Positions 12,361-20,467 of a stretch of DNA of 50,072 nucleotides are shown here, in pieces. The notes beneath the pieces were generated by a model. The model was not told where the DNA came from. It searched no databases and worked only from the letters and a program-made list of their open reading frames with translations. The number at the start of each line of letters is the position of its first letter. Within the stretch, counting starts at the first letter, position 1. The stretch comes from Anaeromyxobacter oryzisoli (GTDB taxonomy: Bacteria > Myxococcota > Myxococcia > Myxococcales > Anaeromyxobacteraceae). Both the position numbers and the translations under genes were made by a program. The stretch is from positions 1 to 50,072 of the forward strand of contig NZ_JALCZA010000035.1 in NCBI RefSeq assembly GCF_022690765.1. The letters are read 5' to 3'.

Positions 12361-13161
12361 CTACTTGGCCTCGGGCCGTCGCTCAGCGGCCAGCCCCGGC
12401 GGATCGTCCGCTTGCAGGGCGTCCACGATCGCCTGGGCCCGGCGGATCACCGCAGCGAAGGACGGGCGCGTGGGGAGCACAGCTCCGACGCAGCGGCGAT
12501 AGCGGGCAAAGGCTGCCTCGCGCATACGTGGGTCCCACTTCGCCTTGCAGGCCGCGACCTGTTCGAGACCCGGGCTCAGGTCCGTGCCCACCACGTAGAC
12601 CCGGCCGCCCCGTTCAACGTGCACCACCAGGGTCTTGGGAGGCCAGGGGCCGATGTCCTGTGCCACCAGGCCGACGGACGCTCGGGCCAACAGGGTTGAC
12701 GGTCCGTGCCGTACCGGGACCGCAGTGAAGGTGGTGTAGGCCGCGTCGACGATCACGGTCCTGCTGACCAGGATCTCGTCCACGGTCTGGTCGTCAATGG
12801 GCTGGGTGGTGACCGCTGTGCGCGCGAACAAGGCCGGGGTCGTGACGAAGAGATTGCTCCCGCGCCACTTGAATGACAGGCCGTCCGCCATCTCCTGTGA
12901 GCCGACGCCCCAGAATCCTTCGTAAGCGGGCTCGCCCGGACCTTCGATCCCGGCGAGCCGCACCGGACCCACGATCGTCCGAAGCTGGGCAGCCAGTTCG
13001 GCGCGTGCCCGGTCCCCCTCGTCGGGGCTCTCCGTGTCAGCGTCCGCGAAGCGGGCGTTGGCCGCGGCGCGGGCATCGAGGTACCGCCGTTCGGACGCGG
13101 AGAGCGCGGGCGCGGGCGCGGCCGCGACGTGGAGGGCGAAGAGGACGAGGGCGAGCGACAT
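12361..13161 (-). CDS. secreted protein of unknown function
   Basis: The - strand frame begins MSLALVLFALHVAAAPAPA, a short signal peptide with an AxA cleavage site near residue 15, so the 266-aa product is probably periplasmic or secreted. The mature part starts with a helical segment (SASERRYLDARAAANARF), followed by a beta-rich middle (VGPVRLAGIEGPGEPAYEGFWG, FKWRGSNLFVTTPALF, VVHVERGGRVYVVGTDL) and a C-terminal helix with two Cys (VAACKAKW and RYRRCVGA) that could form a disulphide. I do not recognize a family. It lies in the segment bounded by the 40-bp repeat, and its codon use is somewhat less GC-rich than neighbouring core genes, consistent with acquisition. Confidence 0.65.
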   Translation of the reverse strand: MSLALVLFALHVAAAPAPALSASERRYLDARAAANARFADADTESPDEGDRARAELAAQLRTIVGPVRLAGIEGPGEPAYEGFWGVGSQEMADGLSFKWRGSNLFVTTPALFARTAVTTQPIDDQTVDEILVSRTVIVDAAYTTFTAVPVRHGPSTLLARASVGLVAQDIGPWPPKTLVVHVERGGRVYVVGTDLSPGLEQVAACKAKWDPRMREAAFARYRRCVGAVLPTRPSFAAVIRRAQAIVDALQADDPPGLAAERRPEAK

Positions 13162-13258
13162 CAGACGAGACTATACGTCACATCCCGCACCAGACGTGTC
13201 CGGTCGCGATGCGCGGCTTGGCGTTCAGGGGCCCTGGAGCGGATGACGCGGAAGCCCC

Positions 13259-13918
13259 TCACCGCGAGGGGCGCGCGGAGGCGCAGGGAAGCGCTTGGGA
13301 GGCGGCGGTCGGCGCGAACGCGGCGGGGCTTGCCTGGAGGATCGCGTCGATCGCCGCGGCGTCCCCGGGCGCGTTCCGCTCCCGCAGCCGCGCGACGATC
13401 GTGCGGATCTCCTCTGGACGGCGGTGCTGGAGGAGCTTCTCCTTCCCGTCCACGGAGTCGAAGGTCACCTCGAGGACGAGCACTCCCGCGACCGCCGTGC
13501 GGTACATGGGCGTGGTCGGGTCGATGGGGCGGTAGCTCCCCTCCGGTTGCCACCGCCGCACGAGCGCCTCGAGCGCGGCCGCCTTGCGCGCCGGCTCCTC
13601 GACGGCGCGAACCGTCCCGTGGATCTGGACGCTGCGATAGAGCGTCGTGGCGGGGCAGGCGCGCTCGGGATCCGTGAAGTAGCTCGGGAGGTGCGCGATC
13701 ACCTCCTCGGCCGAGACGACCGCCGCGCGGCCCACGCACCGCGTCTTCTCCCCCGTGGGCGAGCCGTGGAACGCGATCCCGTCGTCGAGCACGGCAACGT
13801 CGAGCGCCCGGAGGACGGGCGAGCCGTCGGGGGTGGTCGAGGCGAGGTGGACGAGCGGCGCGCGGCGCAGGAGCGCCAGCGCGCGGTCCCGCGGCATCCG
13901 GAAGATCTCCCTGCGCAT
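13259..13918 (-). CDS. FMN-binding split-barrel (pyridoxamine 5'-phosphate oxidase-like) protein
   Basis: 219 aa from ATG 13918. The sequence follows the NimA/Pyridox_ox_2 type: MRREIFRMPRDRALALLRRAP, then LVHLASTTPDGSPVLRALDVAVLDDGIAFHGS, then GEKTRCVGRAAVVSAEEV. Residues of about 75-175 contain a YFTDPERACPATTLYRSVQIHG motif in which strands contact the flavin. The gene is divergent from a MocR-type PLP-dependent regulator. This pairing recurs widely and suggests that the regulator controls this gene in response to a B6 vitamer or an amine. The actual substrate is unknown; nitro-reduction or flavin storage are alternatives. Confidence 0.85.
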   Translation of the reverse strand: MRREIFRMPRDRALALLRRAPLVHLASTTPDGSPVLRALDVAVLDDGIAFHGSPTGEKTRCVGRAAVVSAEEVIAHLPSYFTDPERACPATTLYRSVQIHGTVRAVEEPARKAAALEALVRRWQPEGSYRPIDPTTPMYRTAVAGVLVLEVTFDSVDGKEKLLQHRRPEEIRTIVARLRERNAPGDAAAIDAILQASPAAFAPTAASQALPCASARPSR

Positions 13919-13936
13919 GCCCCGAGGTTGCCGCCG

Positions 13937-13984
13937 AACTGGCCTACCGAAAAGGTCCAGTTCCGTTAAGCTGGATGGACCAGT
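13937..13984. promoter_or_regulatory. divergent promoter with probable MocR operator half-sites
   Basis: On the - strand, TTAACG (13969-13964), 17 bp, TAGGCC (13946-13941) makes a promoter for the FMN-barrel gene. Two inverted half-sites, AACTGGCC (13937-13944) and GGTCCAGTT (13954-13962, AACTGGACC on the other strand), overlap its -10 and spacer. A third related half-site, GGACCAGT (13977-13984), runs into the putative GTG start of the regulator. CTGGACC-like half-sites are what I recall for regulators of this group. Confidence 0.6.
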
Positions 13985-15455
13985 GCGCCGCTTCGAGACC
14001 ACCCTCGCGCTCGACCGGGGCGACCCCACCCCGGTGTTCCTCCAGATCGCTCGCGCCATCGCGGGCCGGATCCGCGCCGGCGCGCTGCCGGCGGGAGCGC
14101 CGCTCCCGTCGTCGCGCGCGCTCGCCGCGACGCTCCGGGTCCACCGGAACACGGTCCTGGCCGCGTACGCGGAGCTCGTCGCCGAGGGCTGGATCCGTAC
14201 GCTCGCCGCGCGCGGGACATTCGTCACGGAGACGATCCCGGCGCGGCCACCCCGCCGGTTCGCGCCGGCGCCAGCCGGCCCGGCGCGCGCAGCGGGCTTC
14301 CCGCTTCCCCCCGCACCGGCGCCGCTCGCGGCGGACGAGATCGCTTCGAGCGCGAAGTACATGCTCCTCGGAGGGACACCCGATCCGAGGCTCGTCCCGT
14401 CCGCCGCGCTCTCTCGTGCTTACCGTCGCGCGCTGCGCCGGCGCGATGGCCTCTCGTACGGCGACCCGCGCGGTCACCCACGCCTCCGCGCCGCGCTCGC
14501 GGCGATGCTCGCGTCGACACGGGGGATCGTGTCGGGGGCGGACGGGCTCGTGGTGACGCCCGGCTCGCAGGGCGCGCTCTCGCTCATCGCCCGCGCGCTG
14601 CTCCGGCCGGGCGACACCGTCGCGGTCGAGGCGCTCGGGTACCACATGGCGTGGGAGACGTTCCGGCTCGCGGGCCTGCGCTTGGTCGCCGTGCCGATCG
14701 ACGCGGAGGGGCTCGACGTGGCGGCGCTCGCGGAGCGCGTGCGCGCGGAGAAGGTCCGCGCGGTCTACGTCACCCCGCACCATCAGTACCCGACCACCGT
14801 GACGCTCGCGCCGGGCCGTCGGCTCGCGCTGCTCGACCTCGCGCGCCGCGAAGGCCTCCTCGTCGTCGAGGACGATTACGACGCCGAGTTCCACTACGAC
14901 GGCCGACCGGTACTACCGCTGGCGAGCGCGGACGCCGGGGGCTTGGTCGTCTACGTGGGCACGCTCTCGAAGGTGCTCGCGCCGGGGCTCCGGGTCGGAT
15001 GGCTTGCGGCGACACCCGACGCGCTCGATCGGATCGCGACGCACCGCGCCTATCTCGATCGCCAGGGCGATCTCTCGGTGGAGGCCGCGGTCGCGGAGCT
15101 CCTCGAGGAGGGCGAGCTCCAGCGGCACGTCTGGCGGACGCGGCGGATCCTCGCTGGGCGGCGCGCCGCGCTCGCGGACCGCCTCCGCGCCACGTTCGGC
15201 GACCGGCTGCGGTTCCGGATGCCACCCGGCGGGATGGCTCTCTGGTGCGAGGTGGACCGCGGCGTCGATCCGGAGGCGTGGGCCGCCGCGGCCCTCGCGC
15301 GCGGCGTCGCGATCCAGCCCGGCCGCGTCTTCGCGGCGGACGGCCGCCCGCGCCCGAACGTGCGCCTCGGGTTCGGCCGCCACGACGAGCAGGAGCTCGC
15401 CGAGGCGGTGCGGCGGCTCGAGTCCGCGTTCGGAGCGGCCTGCCGGAAGGGCTAG
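13983..15455 (+). CDS. MocR-type regulator: GntR HTH fused to an aminotransferase-like PLP domain
   Basis: About 490 aa. Residues of roughly 1-75 form a GntR winged helix (PVFLQIARAIAGRIRAGALPAGAPLPSSRALAATLRVHRNTVLAAYAEL). From about residue 115 onwards is a type I aminotransferase fold: the YGDPRGHPRLRAALA segment, TPGSQGALSLIARALLRPGD, the HHQYPTTVTL turn, the PLP-binding DDYDAEFHYDG and the lysine of YVGTLSKVLAPGLRVGW. Such proteins bind PLP and sense PLP, GABA, taurine or related amines. The start is uncertain: GTG 13983 is the first plausible in-frame codon and would give an almost leaderless message. It is divergent from the FMN-barrel protein. Confidence 0.9.
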   Translation: MRRFETTLALDRGDPTPVFLQIARAIAGRIRAGALPAGAPLPSSRALAATLRVHRNTVLAAYAELVAEGWIRTLAARGTFVTETIPARPPRRFAPAPAGPARAAGFPLPPAPAPLAADEIASSAKYMLLGGTPDPRLVPSAALSRAYRRALRRRDGLSYGDPRGHPRLRAALAAMLASTRGIVSGADGLVVTPGSQGALSLIARALLRPGDTVAVEALGYHMAWETFRLAGLRLVAVPIDAEGLDVAALAERVRAEKVRAVYVTPHHQYPTTVTLAPGRRLALLDLARREGLLVVEDDYDAEFHYDGRPVLPLASADAGGLVVYVGTLSKVLAPGLRVGWLAATPDALDRIATHRAYLDRQGDLSVEAAVAELLEEGELQRHVWRTRRILAGRRAALADRLRATFGDRLRFRMPPGGMALWCEVDRGVDPEAWAAAALARGVAIQPGRVFAADGRPRPNVRLGFGRHDEQELAEAVRRLESAFGAACRKG

Positions 15456-15786
15456 GCGGCGCCCCGCTGGGCGCGGAACACTTGCGGATCGCGACGACCG
15501 TGGGGCGGGCTTGACAAGCGTCCGATCCGAGGGCGCGCTGGTCACGGTCCTCGCCTGGCGACCCCGCGCTCTGCCCGTGCCCGGCGTGCGTCACCCGAGC
15601 GACGAGGCGGAAGGGCAGGCAACCGGTGGGCCTCCGATGGAGCGAGGTGCAGCGGATGGTCATCAGCCGCGAGATTCTGAGGTAGTCTCTCGCGCGAACA
15701 GGAGGGCGCGGGCGCGGCGGCCTCGAGGCCGGCGCGCGCGGGGGGCAGTGCTCGGTGGCCCCCGGGGCGAGCTCCCCCGGAACGAA
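15456..15786. other. intergenic region holding the second 40-bp repeat copy
   Basis: No gene is supported. An isolated TTGACA at 15511-15516 has no credible -10 at 16-18 bp. The 40-bp repeat at 15640-15679 followed by AGG TAG re-creates the last codons of the acyl-CoA dehydrogenase, including the terminal Arg, without the rest of the gene. The remaining sequence resembles nothing I recognize. Confidence 0.5.
15640..15679 (+). repeat. 40-bp direct repeat, copy 2 (orphan 3' end of an acyl-CoA dehydrogenase)
   Basis: Identical to 12164-12203. In the same reading frame it continues AGG TAG, encoding the same final Arg and a stop, while copy 1 continues CGC TGA. Together the two copies flank 3.4 kb of genes that look foreign to the surrounding core order. 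Confidence 0.95.
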
Positions 15787-17094
15787 ATGTCCGAAGGCGA
15801 ACACACCATCATCGGCAAGATCCCCCGGGAGCGGCTGAACCAGATCGCCTCCCGCAAGCTCTCCGCGCTCGGCGTGCCGGTCCGCCTCGCCGCGGATCGC
15901 GAGACGCTCGAGGGCGAGCTCGCCTTCTCCGGGCGGGTCGTCCACCCCGCCACCGGCCAGCCGATCCCGCGGGCGCGGTTCGTCGTCGCCGGGCACGACA
16001 AGCTCCGGTTCCTCGACCTGCCGCTGGCCGTCCTCGGCGAGGTGAGCTTCTACGAGCACGAGCGGAGCGCCTCCCTGGAGCAGGCCGTCGCGCAGGCGTG
16101 CGGGCGCCACGCCGCGGCGCTGCAGGACGTCGCCGCGCGGATGCGGGCGCTCCGGCTCGAGGCGGCGTTCGATCCCGAGCGGCTCGCCGTGCGGGCGGTG
16201 GTGAAGACCGCCGCTCACGCGTTCGAGATCCTCGGCGGCGTGGACGCGGTGCGTGTCTCGCGCGTCGCGCCGGTGCAGGGCCAGCCGTTCGAGGTCGCCG
16301 CGACGTTCCCGCCGCTCGCGCTCGCCGAGTACGCGACGCCGGCCGAGCTCGAGCGCTACCTCGCGAGCGCGGTGGGGCGGATGCAGGCGGCGCCCGCCGC
16401 GCCGCGGTCCGCCGCCGGCAGCGCGAGCGTGGTCGCGACGCCGCCGCCGCGGAACGCCCTCACGCTCGCCGCCCTCGCCCGCGTGTTCGGGGAGGAGGCG
16501 ATCCTCGCGCCGAACGCGATGGTCGAGCTGGTCCAGGAGTTCGTCTACGGCAACACCCGGCTCCGCTTCGTCGCGACGCGCGAGATGGGGACGCGGTTCA
16601 AGGGGCGGCTCATCGGCCCGAACGGCGACGTCTGGGCGGACCGCTTCGATCTCGAGAGCTTCCCCGGGACGAGCCACGTCGTCGCCCGCGCCCTCGGCGC
16701 CCCCGAGGTGGAGCCCCCGCCGGACGTCGGCCCGGCGGTGGAGGTGGGCGGCGGCGCCGCGAGCGTGCCGAGCCACCTCATGCCGCACCCGGGCGAGATC
16801 TGGGTGATGAGCGTCGTGGTCGAGGAGGCGGGGCCGACCGAGGTCCGCTACGTCGGCACCGACATCGACGGGAAGCCCTACGGCGCGGCGCGGGTCCTGA
16901 AGCGCTCGGACTTCGAGGCGGTGTTCACCAACGACCGGGGCGGGTGGCGCCTCCTCGTCCAGATCGACCAGGTGCAGGAGGGCAACGTGATCTACCGGCA
17001 GCTCGATCGCCAGCGGCAGCCCATGGGCGGCCCGCGCAAGATGTCGACGGCGATCCTCGTGGCGAACTTCGTGCCCGAGGGGGCGGCGTACTGA
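15787..17094 (+). CDS. conserved-looking protein of unknown function, 435 aa
   Basis: No signal peptide or membrane segment is evident. The N-terminal part (IIGKIPRERLNQIASRKLSALGVPVRLAAD) and the middle (DLESFPGTSHVVARALGAPEV) look globular, with an Ala/Pro-rich linker around residues 200-220. The C-terminal third (HPGEIWVMSVVVEEAGPTEVRYVGTDIDGKPYGAARVLKRSDFEAVF) is beta-rich. I do not recognize a family. Its stop overlaps the meaB start (TGATG), so it is co-transcribed with meaB and rnc. Before the proposed insertion upstream, it would have lain about 100 nt behind the acyl-CoA dehydrogenase, perhaps in one operon with it. Confidence 0.75.
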   Translation: MSEGEHTIIGKIPRERLNQIASRKLSALGVPVRLAADRETLEGELAFSGRVVHPATGQPIPRARFVVAGHDKLRFLDLPLAVLGEVSFYEHERSASLEQAVAQACGRHAAALQDVAARMRALRLEAAFDPERLAVRAVVKTAAHAFEILGGVDAVRVSRVAPVQGQPFEVAATFPPLALAEYATPAELERYLASAVGRMQAAPAAPRSAAGSASVVATPPPRNALTLAALARVFGEEAILAPNAMVELVQEFVYGNTRLRFVATREMGTRFKGRLIGPNGDVWADRFDLESFPGTSHVVARALGAPEVEPPPDVGPAVEVGGGAASVPSHLMPHPGEIWVMSVVVEEAGPTEVRYVGTDIDGKPYGAARVLKRSDFEAVFTNDRGGWRLLVQIDQVQEGNVIYRQLDRQRQPMGGPRKMSTAILVANFVPEGAAY

Positions 17095-18140
17095 TGGCCG
17101 CCGGAGATCTCGCGGCCCGGATCCTCGCCGGCGACGTCCGCGCGGCGGCGCGCCTGATGCGCGACCTCGACGATCGGCTGCCCGCGGCGGAGGCGGCGCT
17201 CCGCAGCCTCCTCCCGCGGACCGGCCACGCGTACGTCGTGGGGCTCACCGGCGCGCCGGGGGCGGGGAAGTCGTCCCTCACCGATCGCCTCATCGCCCAC
17301 TACCGCCGCGCCGGCAAGACCGTGGGGGTCGTCGCGGTGGACCCGACGAGCCCGTTCACCGGCGGCGCGATCCTGGGCGACCGGATCCGGATGCAGGACC
17401 ACGCCCTCGACGAGGGCGTGTTCATCCGGTCCCTCGGGACCCGCGGCCACCTCGGCGGCCTGTCGCGCTCCACCGCGGAGCTGGTCCAGGTGATGGACGC
17501 CATGGGCAAGGACGTCGTCCTCGTCGAGACCGTCGGCGTGGGCCAGGACGAGATCGAGGTCGCCTCCCTCGCCCACACCGTCGTGGTCGTCTCGGTGCCC
17601 GGGCTCGGCGACGACGTGCAGGCCATCAAGGCGGGCGTCCTCGAGATCGCCGACGTGTTCGCGGTGAACAAGGCCGACCGCGACGGTGCCGACCGGGCCG
17701 TGCGCGACCTGCAGGTCATGCTCGAGCTGCGCCGGACGGTGCTGGGCCGCCCCGTCGATCACGATCACGACGCGGCGCACCGGCTCCACGGCACCCCCGC
17801 CGCCGCGGCGCTCCCGGAGGGCGAGTGGGAGCCGCCCATCGTGAGGACCGTCGCGGTGAAGGACCAGGGCGTCGAGGAGCTGGCCCGGGCGGTCGAGGCC
17901 CACCGCGCCTTCCTCGAGCGCTCCGGCGGCCTGCGCGCCCGCGAGGTGGCGCGGGCGCGCGCCGGCTTCGTGACGGTGCTGCGCGAGCGGCTGCTCGCCG
18001 GGGCGCTGGCCCGCCTCGAGGCCGAGATGGGCCACCTCGACGCCGTCGCGGCGCGGATCGCCGCGCGGGAGGCGGATCCGTACCAGCTCGCGGAGGAGCT
18101 CGCCGCGCGGCTCGCGGGTCCGGCGGAGGGGACGCCGTGA
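17094..18140 (+). CDS. meaB: MeaB/ArgK-family G3E GTPase
   Basis: A chaperone GTPase that loads and protects adenosylcobalamin-dependent mutases such as methylmalonyl-CoA mutase. The P-loop GAPGAGKSS is near residue 53, followed by VGVVAVDPTSPFTGGAILGDRIRM, the switch region FIRSLGTRGHLGGLS, the Walker B-like VETVGVGQDE and the guanine motif NKAD. 348 aa, normal length. It overlaps both neighbours (TGATG before, GTGA after), so it is in an operon. No mutase gene is in the window; the acyl-CoA catabolic cluster upstream fits a propionyl-CoA or branched-chain context. Confidence 0.94.
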   Translation: MAAGDLAARILAGDVRAAARLMRDLDDRLPAAEAALRSLLPRTGHAYVVGLTGAPGAGKSSLTDRLIAHYRRAGKTVGVVAVDPTSPFTGGAILGDRIRMQDHALDEGVFIRSLGTRGHLGGLSRSTAELVQVMDAMGKDVVLVETVGVGQDEIEVASLAHTVVVVSVPGLGDDVQAIKAGVLEIADVFAVNKADRDGADRAVRDLQVMLELRRTVLGRPVDHDHDAAHRLHGTPAAAALPEGEWEPPIVRTVAVKDQGVEELARAVEAHRAFLERSGGLRAREVARARAGFVTVLRERLLAGALARLEAEMGHLDAVAARIAAREADPYQLAEELAARLAGPAEGTP

Positions 18141-19021
18141 GCGACGCGGCCCAGCCCCCCGACGCCGCGGATCCCGTCGCCGCGCTCGAGCGCCGCCTCG
18201 GCCTCGCGCTGCCCGACCGGGTGCTCGCGCTGAGGGCGCTCACGCACAAGTCGTACGTCAACGAGCACCGCGACGAGGAGGGGCTCCGCGACAACGAGCG
18301 GCTCGAGTTCCTCGGCGACGCGGTCGTGGACCTCGCGGTGTCGCACCGCCTCATGGCGCGCTTCCCCGCCGCGCGCGAGGGCGAGCTCTCGAAGATGCGC
18401 GCCGCGGTGGTGGACGAGCAGGGCCTCTCGGACATGGCGCGCGCCATCGAGCTCGGGGAGCTGCTCCGCCTCGGTCGCGGGGAGGAGCTCACCGGCGGCC
18501 GGAACAAGTCGTCGCTCCTCGCCGACGCCATGGAGGCGGTGATCGCGGCGGTGTTCCTGCAGTCGGGGCTGGCCCCGGTGCTGCAGTTCGTGGACCGCTT
18601 CCTCCAGGACGCCTTCGCCCGGGCCGCGGCCGGCACGCTCGACCGGGACTACAAGACCCAGCTCCAGGAGCTCGCCCAGAGCCGGCTCCGGGCGACGCCG
18701 CGCTACCGCGTCGTCGCGGAGCACGGCCCGGACCACTCGAAGACGTTCGAGATCTCGATCGACCTCCGCGGCGAGGTGCTCGGGCAGGGCACCGGACGAT
18801 CGAAGAAGGATGCGGAGCAGGCCGCCGCGAAGATCGCCCTCGACGCCCTCGCGGCGCGGTTCGCCGAGCCGGCTCCCGCGGAGCCGGACGGGCCGCCGGC
18901 GCCGCCGGCCGAGGCGCCCCAGGCGCCGGATGCCGGCGAGCCCACACCCGCCGACAGCCCTCGCGCGGGGGAGCGCGCCGGGGCCGCGAAGGCCCGCAAG
19001 GGGTCGCGAGCCAAGCGCTGA
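18137..19021 (+). CDS. rnc: ribonuclease III
   Basis: Processes double-stranded RNA such as rRNA precursors. The catalytic signature ERLEFLGDAVVDLAVS sits near residues 55-70, with the second metal-binding acid in LLADAMEAVIAAVF. A double-stranded RNA-binding domain follows at about residues 160-230 (DYKTQLQELAQSRLRATPRYRVV ... GTGRSKKDAEQAAAKIAL). An Ala/Pro/Glu tail of about 60 residues extends beyond the usual end. The GTG start overlaps the meaB stop by 4 nt. In many genomes rnc is followed by era; here two cyclophilin genes lie between them. Confidence 0.97.
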   Translation: MSDAAQPPDAADPVAALERRLGLALPDRVLALRALTHKSYVNEHRDEEGLRDNERLEFLGDAVVDLAVSHRLMARFPAAREGELSKMRAAVVDEQGLSDMARAIELGELLRLGRGEELTGGRNKSSLLADAMEAVIAAVFLQSGLAPVLQFVDRFLQDAFARAAAGTLDRDYKTQLQELAQSRLRATPRYRVVAEHGPDHSKTFEISIDLRGEVLGQGTGRSKKDAEQAAAKIALDALAARFAEPAPAEPDGPPAPPAEAPQAPDAGEPTPADSPRAGERAGAAKARKGSRAKR

Positions 19022-19057
19022 CGGCGTGGCCGGTCGCACCACGCCGGCGCTTTCCAT

Positions 19058-19086
19058 TTGCCGCGTCGGGGGGTCGCGACTAGCAT
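19058..19086 (+). promoter_or_regulatory. sigma70 promoter of the exported cyclophilin gene
   Basis: TTGCCG (19058-19063), a 17-bp spacer, TAGCAT (19081-19086). The ATG at 19095 is only 8 nt after the -10, so the transcript should start at or within two or three bases of the start codon. Confidence 0.6.
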
Positions 19087-19094
19087 CCCGCCGC

Positions 19095-19811
19095 ATGACG
19101 AGATCGACTCTCTCCGCGATCGCGCTCGGCCTGTGCGCGATCGCCTCGGCCGCGAGCGCCCAGGCGCCCGGGCAGGCGGCGAAGGGCGCGAAGCCCGCCG
19201 CGCGCGCGCCCGCCCCCCGGGAGCTCTACGCGGTCTTCGAGACCTCCCGCGGCAAGATCGGCGTGAAGCTCCTCCCCGGCGAGGCGCCGCGGACGGTCGC
19301 GAACTTCGTGGACCTCGCGACGGGCAAGAAGGCCTACGCCGACCCGATCACGCAGGCCGAGAAGCGCGGGCCGTACTTCGACGGGACGCTGTTCCACCGC
19401 GTCATCCCCGGCTTCATGATCCAGGGTGGCGACCCGGCGACGCGGGAGGCGCCGCTCGGCGCCTCGTCGGCGAAGGGCGTGCCGTTCGGCGTGTCCGGCC
19501 CCGGGTACAAGTTCGAGGACGAGCTCCCGGCGCCCGGGACGATCCTCTTCGACAAGCCGTGCGTGCTCGCGATGGCGAACTCCGGCCCCGACACGAACGG
19601 CTCGCAGTTCTTCATCACGGAGGGCTCCGGGGCGAGCGTGCCGCAGCTCGAGCCGCGGGCCTGCGGCTCCCGGTCCGGCGTGTGCGGGTACACGCGGTTC
19701 GGCCGCGGCGTGTGCGGGTGCGAGCTCGTCGGGCTGATCGCCCGCGCGGGCAACTCCCAGACCCGGCTCGTGAAGGTGACGATCCAGAGCCAGCCGCCGA
19801 CCTGCAGGTAG
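19095..19811 (+). CDS. ppiA: exported cyclophilin-type peptidyl-prolyl isomerase
   Basis: A signal peptide (MTRSTLSAIALGLCAIASAASAQ, cleavage after ASA near residue 22) directs this 238-aa protein to the periplasm. The cyclophilin core includes GKIGVKLLPGEAPRTVANFVDLA, the catalytic [15 protein letters not shown], and [18 protein letters not shown]. An unusual insertion near the C-terminus contains several Cys (LEPRACGSRSGVCGYTRFGRGVCGCELVG), which may form disulphides or bind metal. The symbol is by analogy to periplasmic PpiA. Confidence 0.93.
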   Translation: MTRSTLSAIALGLCAIASAASAQAPGQAAKGAKPAARAPAPRELYAVFETSRGKIGVKLLPGEAPRTVANFVDLATGKKAYADPITQAEKRGPYFDGTLFHRVIPGFMIQGGDPATREAPLGASSAKGVPFGVSGPGYKFEDELPAPGTILFDKPCVLAMANSGPDTNGSQFFITEGSGASVPQLEPRACGSRSGVCGYTRFGRGVCGCELVGLIARAGNSQTRLVKVTIQSQPPTCR

Positions 19812-19825
19812 GGAAGGCGATCCCC

Positions 19826-19847
19826 GGGCGGCGCGCGCGCGCCGCCC
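19826..19847. terminator. GC-rich palindrome between the two cyclophilin genes
   Basis: A perfect 22-bp palindrome, GGGCGGCGCGC followed by its reverse complement. It can form a hairpin with a small loop and may terminate the first gene. There is no T-tract. Confidence 0.4.
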
Positions 19848-19880
19848 TCGAGCGGCCCGCAGGGGCCGGCGGAGGAAGCG

Positions 19881-20390
19881 ATGGCGGAGCAGGTCTACGC
19901 GACGTTCAAGACGTCCCTCGGCGACATCGTGGTGAAGCTGCTGCCGGAGAAGGCGCCGAAGACGGTGGCCAACTTCGTGGAGCTCGCGGAGGGCACGCGG
20001 GAGTGGACCGACCCGCGAACCCGGCAAAAGGTGAAGACGCCGCTCTACGACGGCACGGCGTTCCACCGCGTCATCCCGGACTTCATGATCCAGGGCGGCG
20101 ACCCGCTCGGGAACGGGACCGGCGGTCCCGGCTACCGGTTCGAGGACGAGCTCGGCCCGGACAACCGGTTCGACCGGCCCTTCCTCCTCGCGATGGCGAA
20201 CGCCGGGCCGAACACCAACGGCTCGCAGTTCTTCATCACGGAGGTGCCGACGCCGCACCTCGACCGCCACCACACCATCTTCGGCGAGGTCGTGAAGGGC
20301 GGCGAGCTGGTCGCCAAGATCGCCCGGACCGGCAACTCGAAGGTGAAGCTCGACAAGGTCGTCATCACCCGCGGCGCGCAGCCGGCCTGA
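19881..20390 (+). CDS. ppiB: cytoplasmic cyclophilin-type peptidyl-prolyl isomerase
   Basis: 169 aa with no signal peptide. The cyclophilin core is complete: [69 protein letters not shown] and [14 protein letters not shown], with the catalytic Arg in FHRVI. It accelerates proline isomerization during folding. It is a close paralogue of the upstream exported copy, apparently a cytoplasmic/periplasmic pair from duplication. The start ATG follows GGAGGAAGCG. Confidence 0.96.
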   Translation: MAEQVYATFKTSLGDIVVKLLPEKAPKTVANFVELAEGTREWTDPRTRQKVKTPLYDGTAFHRVIPDFMIQGGDPLGNGTGGPGYRFEDELGPDNRFDRPFLLAMANAGPNTNGSQFFITEVPTPHLDRHHTIFGEVVKGGELVAKIARTGNSKVKLDKVVITRGAQPA

Positions 20391-20422
20391 GCGGCCGGAC
20401 GCCTGCCGTCCACACTCCCAGA

Positions 20423-20457
20423 CGCCCGGACCCGGAGACCCCCTCCGCGTCCGGGCG
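20423..20457. terminator. hairpin between ppiB and era
   Basis: CGCCCGGAC (20423-20431) pairs with GTCCGGGCG (20449-20457) around a 17-nt loop. It may end the ppiB transcript or attenuate read-through into era. Weak evidence because of the long loop. Confidence 0.35.
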
Positions 20458-20467
20458 CGATCACCTC

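Noticed and set aside
15505-15545. Promoter from the isolated TTGACA at 15511
   Set aside because: No acceptable -10 at 16-19 bp, and no gene start close downstream.
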